64,000 nucleotides of DNA from Gadus chalcogrammus (Eukaryota > Chordata > Actinopteri > Gadiformes > Gadidae), in contig NC_079426.1 in NCBI RefSeq assembly GCF_026213295.1, positions 17,587,356 through 17,651,355 of the forward strand, in the 5' to 3' direction. A program made the position numbers and the translations under genes. Below the pieces are notes generated by a model. The model was not told where the DNA came from. It searched no databases and saw only the letters and a program-made list of their open reading frames with translations. This document shows positions 61,792 through 64,000 of the stretch, one piece after another (the stretch's first letter is position 1; each line of letters opens with the position of its first letter).

Positions 61792-62628
61792 GTCAGATCT
61801 CAGGACACCAGACCCCACCGTATTCACTGTAGCGGCCATCTTGGTTCTAAACAGTAGCAGTGTCCCCACCCAGCTTCTGTTTAGAACCAATAAGGCCATT
61901 CAATTGAATAAGGCATGTAGATGGCTTTGTTTTGCTCTGCATGCTCGCCTAAGTGTTTTAAGTGCCTTGTTACAGATATGTTCACAATTTACTAACCAAT
62001 CGGGCCAAAAGGGACCAAGTCCCATTGTGCATATTCAAATTATTTCAGTCTAGAATAAGTTCTCAGCCTTGAAAATGTAGTTCTAAATGTTTATCTATTG
62101 TTCATCGAAAGGGGTGATTATCATAGGGTTTATTTGTGTTCGAGCAGTATTAACTGAAAGTCTTTCATCAGTAATTATACTATTAGTATAATTTGGAAAT
62201 TATTTTTAATTGCTGGATTCAATTCCGCTTTAGATACTTCTGTAAGGACCAATAGGTCAAGCATTGTTAATGTCTTGCATATAAAACATAGATGCCATCC
62301 ATATCTGCATAAAACACATACGTGTGCGTATTTGGTTGATACAAAATGTTTGAAATAAACATATATATAGGTGTGGCACTCTTGTGTGATGTTTCAATGT
62401 TTCCTTGAATAATTCTTTTCAACCCTCTTGAGCCTTTGGTCATTTATGTGAAGAAGATCACAAAGAACCAATTTTAAATGAGTGTGCTGTGCACCCCAAA
62501 CACATTTATATGACATGATACATGTCCCTGACCCGAGGGCAATAAAAGGGTGAGAACTGTAGGTAGAAGGTAAATATGTTAGATGAAGGAAAAACACTTT
62601 TTCTGTACCTTTGCTCTGCCTTCCTCCT

Positions 62629-62788
<160 letters not shown>

Positions 62789-63175
62789 CGTGTGTGTGTT
62801 TGTGACTGTCTATGTGTGTCTGTTGGGCAAGCCATGTGGAAAGTGTAGTAAGCTAAGCTACCCATTACCCCACCTTCAATAAAGCTTCCCTACTCTGATA
62901 CCGGCCCCCAGAGAAATGTAGCAAGCTCGGCTATGGCCACATGGAAAAGGGGATATTTTACATAGAAGAAAACAACTGTATTCCAAGTAATTGCTATCTC
63001 AGTGATCAATAACGCTTTCAATCAAATAGATAGTCTGGGGATTTTTTTTTTCCAATGCAACAATAAGATGAGTTCTCTGCTATCAGTGCTCCGAAAACAA
63101 TTTGGCATCAAACACAAATAAAACAAACACACAATAATAACAAGACAGCAGGTGTCGAGAGTGTGTGCATGTTGA

Positions 63176-63177
<2 letters not shown>

Positions 63178-63219
<42 letters not shown>

Positions 63220-63220
63220 T

Positions 63221-63311
<91 letters not shown>

Positions 63312-63328
63312 TGTGTGTGTGTGTGTGT
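63178..63328. repeat. (GT)n microsatellite, right arm
   Basis: GT run with GTCTGTGTCTGTG and GTGAGTG breaks; mirror of 34,149-34,312. Confidence 0.97.
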
Positions 63329-63810
63329 TCACGATGTCACCATCAAAAAGAAGTGCTCGTGTCTGCTACTGCACAGGTCTGTGTAAGGCAGTGGAGTAGA
63401 GCACCTGTGGAGCGCCCAGCGTTTAGTGCGTGGTGCCATAGTTTGGTGCGTTTAGTGCCGTGGTGTTTCTGGGCACCGTCTGGCCTTACCATTGTTGTGG
63501 ACATGCAGTTCACACGCTCTCAGTGCGGAGTGCCAGAGTTTCAGAGGTGTGCACCACACACAGGCTCACGCAGTTCAAAGCTATAAATGAGCTTTGAATC
63601 ATCCATAGAGGTTTGGTTTCAGGCCGCAGAAGAAAAGTATGGCCGCAATTCTTCCTCAGAAACACTGGCCTGTATAGCTTGTGTGTAGCTCACACTTTTG
63701 ATCATTAAAAGGGCTACGCTACTGAAAGCCATTTGATTCGAAAAACAGCTGCTACACTACTGAGAAATGTAGTTAAAATAATAGCAACACTGCTGGCCAT
63801 CATAGTGAGG

Positions 63811-63911
<101 letters not shown>

Positions 63912-64000
63912 TTCCTTTAGATTTGCAGCATGTTTCATAGATTAAACACAACCCTTTCTAGCATTTCCAAATGTCCCAATCTTAGTCCCATTAATCCCCC

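Overview
The window is vertebrate, and almost certainly teleost fish, DNA. It is intron-rich, packed with (CA)n/(GT)n microsatellites of 80-200 bp, and carries a large part of one gene: a cardiac-type ryanodine receptor (ryr2-like), read on the minus strand. The combination of small introns and very many long CA repeats recalls cod-like fishes (Gadiformes), but that is only an impression. No prokaryotic features and no second protein-coding gene were recognised.

Layout. Positions 1-12.86 kb lie downstream of the ryr2 3' end and look intergenic; they hold microsatellites, a GAGA-rich purine tract, a small tandem repeat and a perfect hairpin. Positions 13,069-40,388 (minus strand) hold 39 phase-consistent coding exons that run to the stop codon. 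They encode about 1,855 residues: part of the central solenoid, the EF-hand and thumb-and-forefinger region, S1-S6, the GGGIGDE pore filter and the zinc-binding C-terminal domain. Ten more exons upstream (43,508-48,385, minus) cover the end of the phosphorylation-repeat region, but every one carries small indels. Together the 49 exons give about 2,222 residues, roughly the C-terminal 45% of a 5,000-residue channel. I number exons 1-49 in 5' to 3' order within the window; if the total is 105, as in human RYR2, they would be exons 57-105.

The most striking feature is a giant inverted repeat. From the midpoint at about 48,772/48,773, inside an (AT)n tract embedded in a dispersed repeat, the sequence folds back. 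48,773-64,000 is the reverse complement of about 33,460-48,772 and the match reaches the window edge, so the arms exceed 15.2 kb. The right arm therefore carries plus-strand copies of exons 1-20. In the right arm exons 1-10 are intact. In the left arm the same exons are damaged by one- and two-base indels, often in homopolymers. Exons 11-20 are essentially the same in both arms. The 5' half of ryr2, which should lie beyond 48.4 kb, is absent. A fold-back assembly error or joined haplotypes is the simplest reading; a real palindromic duplication cannot be excluded from the sequence.

How it works together: all coding evidence belongs to one product, a homotetrameric calcium-release channel of the sarcoplasmic/endoplasmic reticulum. 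Points of biological interest are the loss of the RRxS serine matching human Ser2808, a GC-AG intron near the 3' end, and long CA/TG tracts lying within 1-30 bases of several splice sites.
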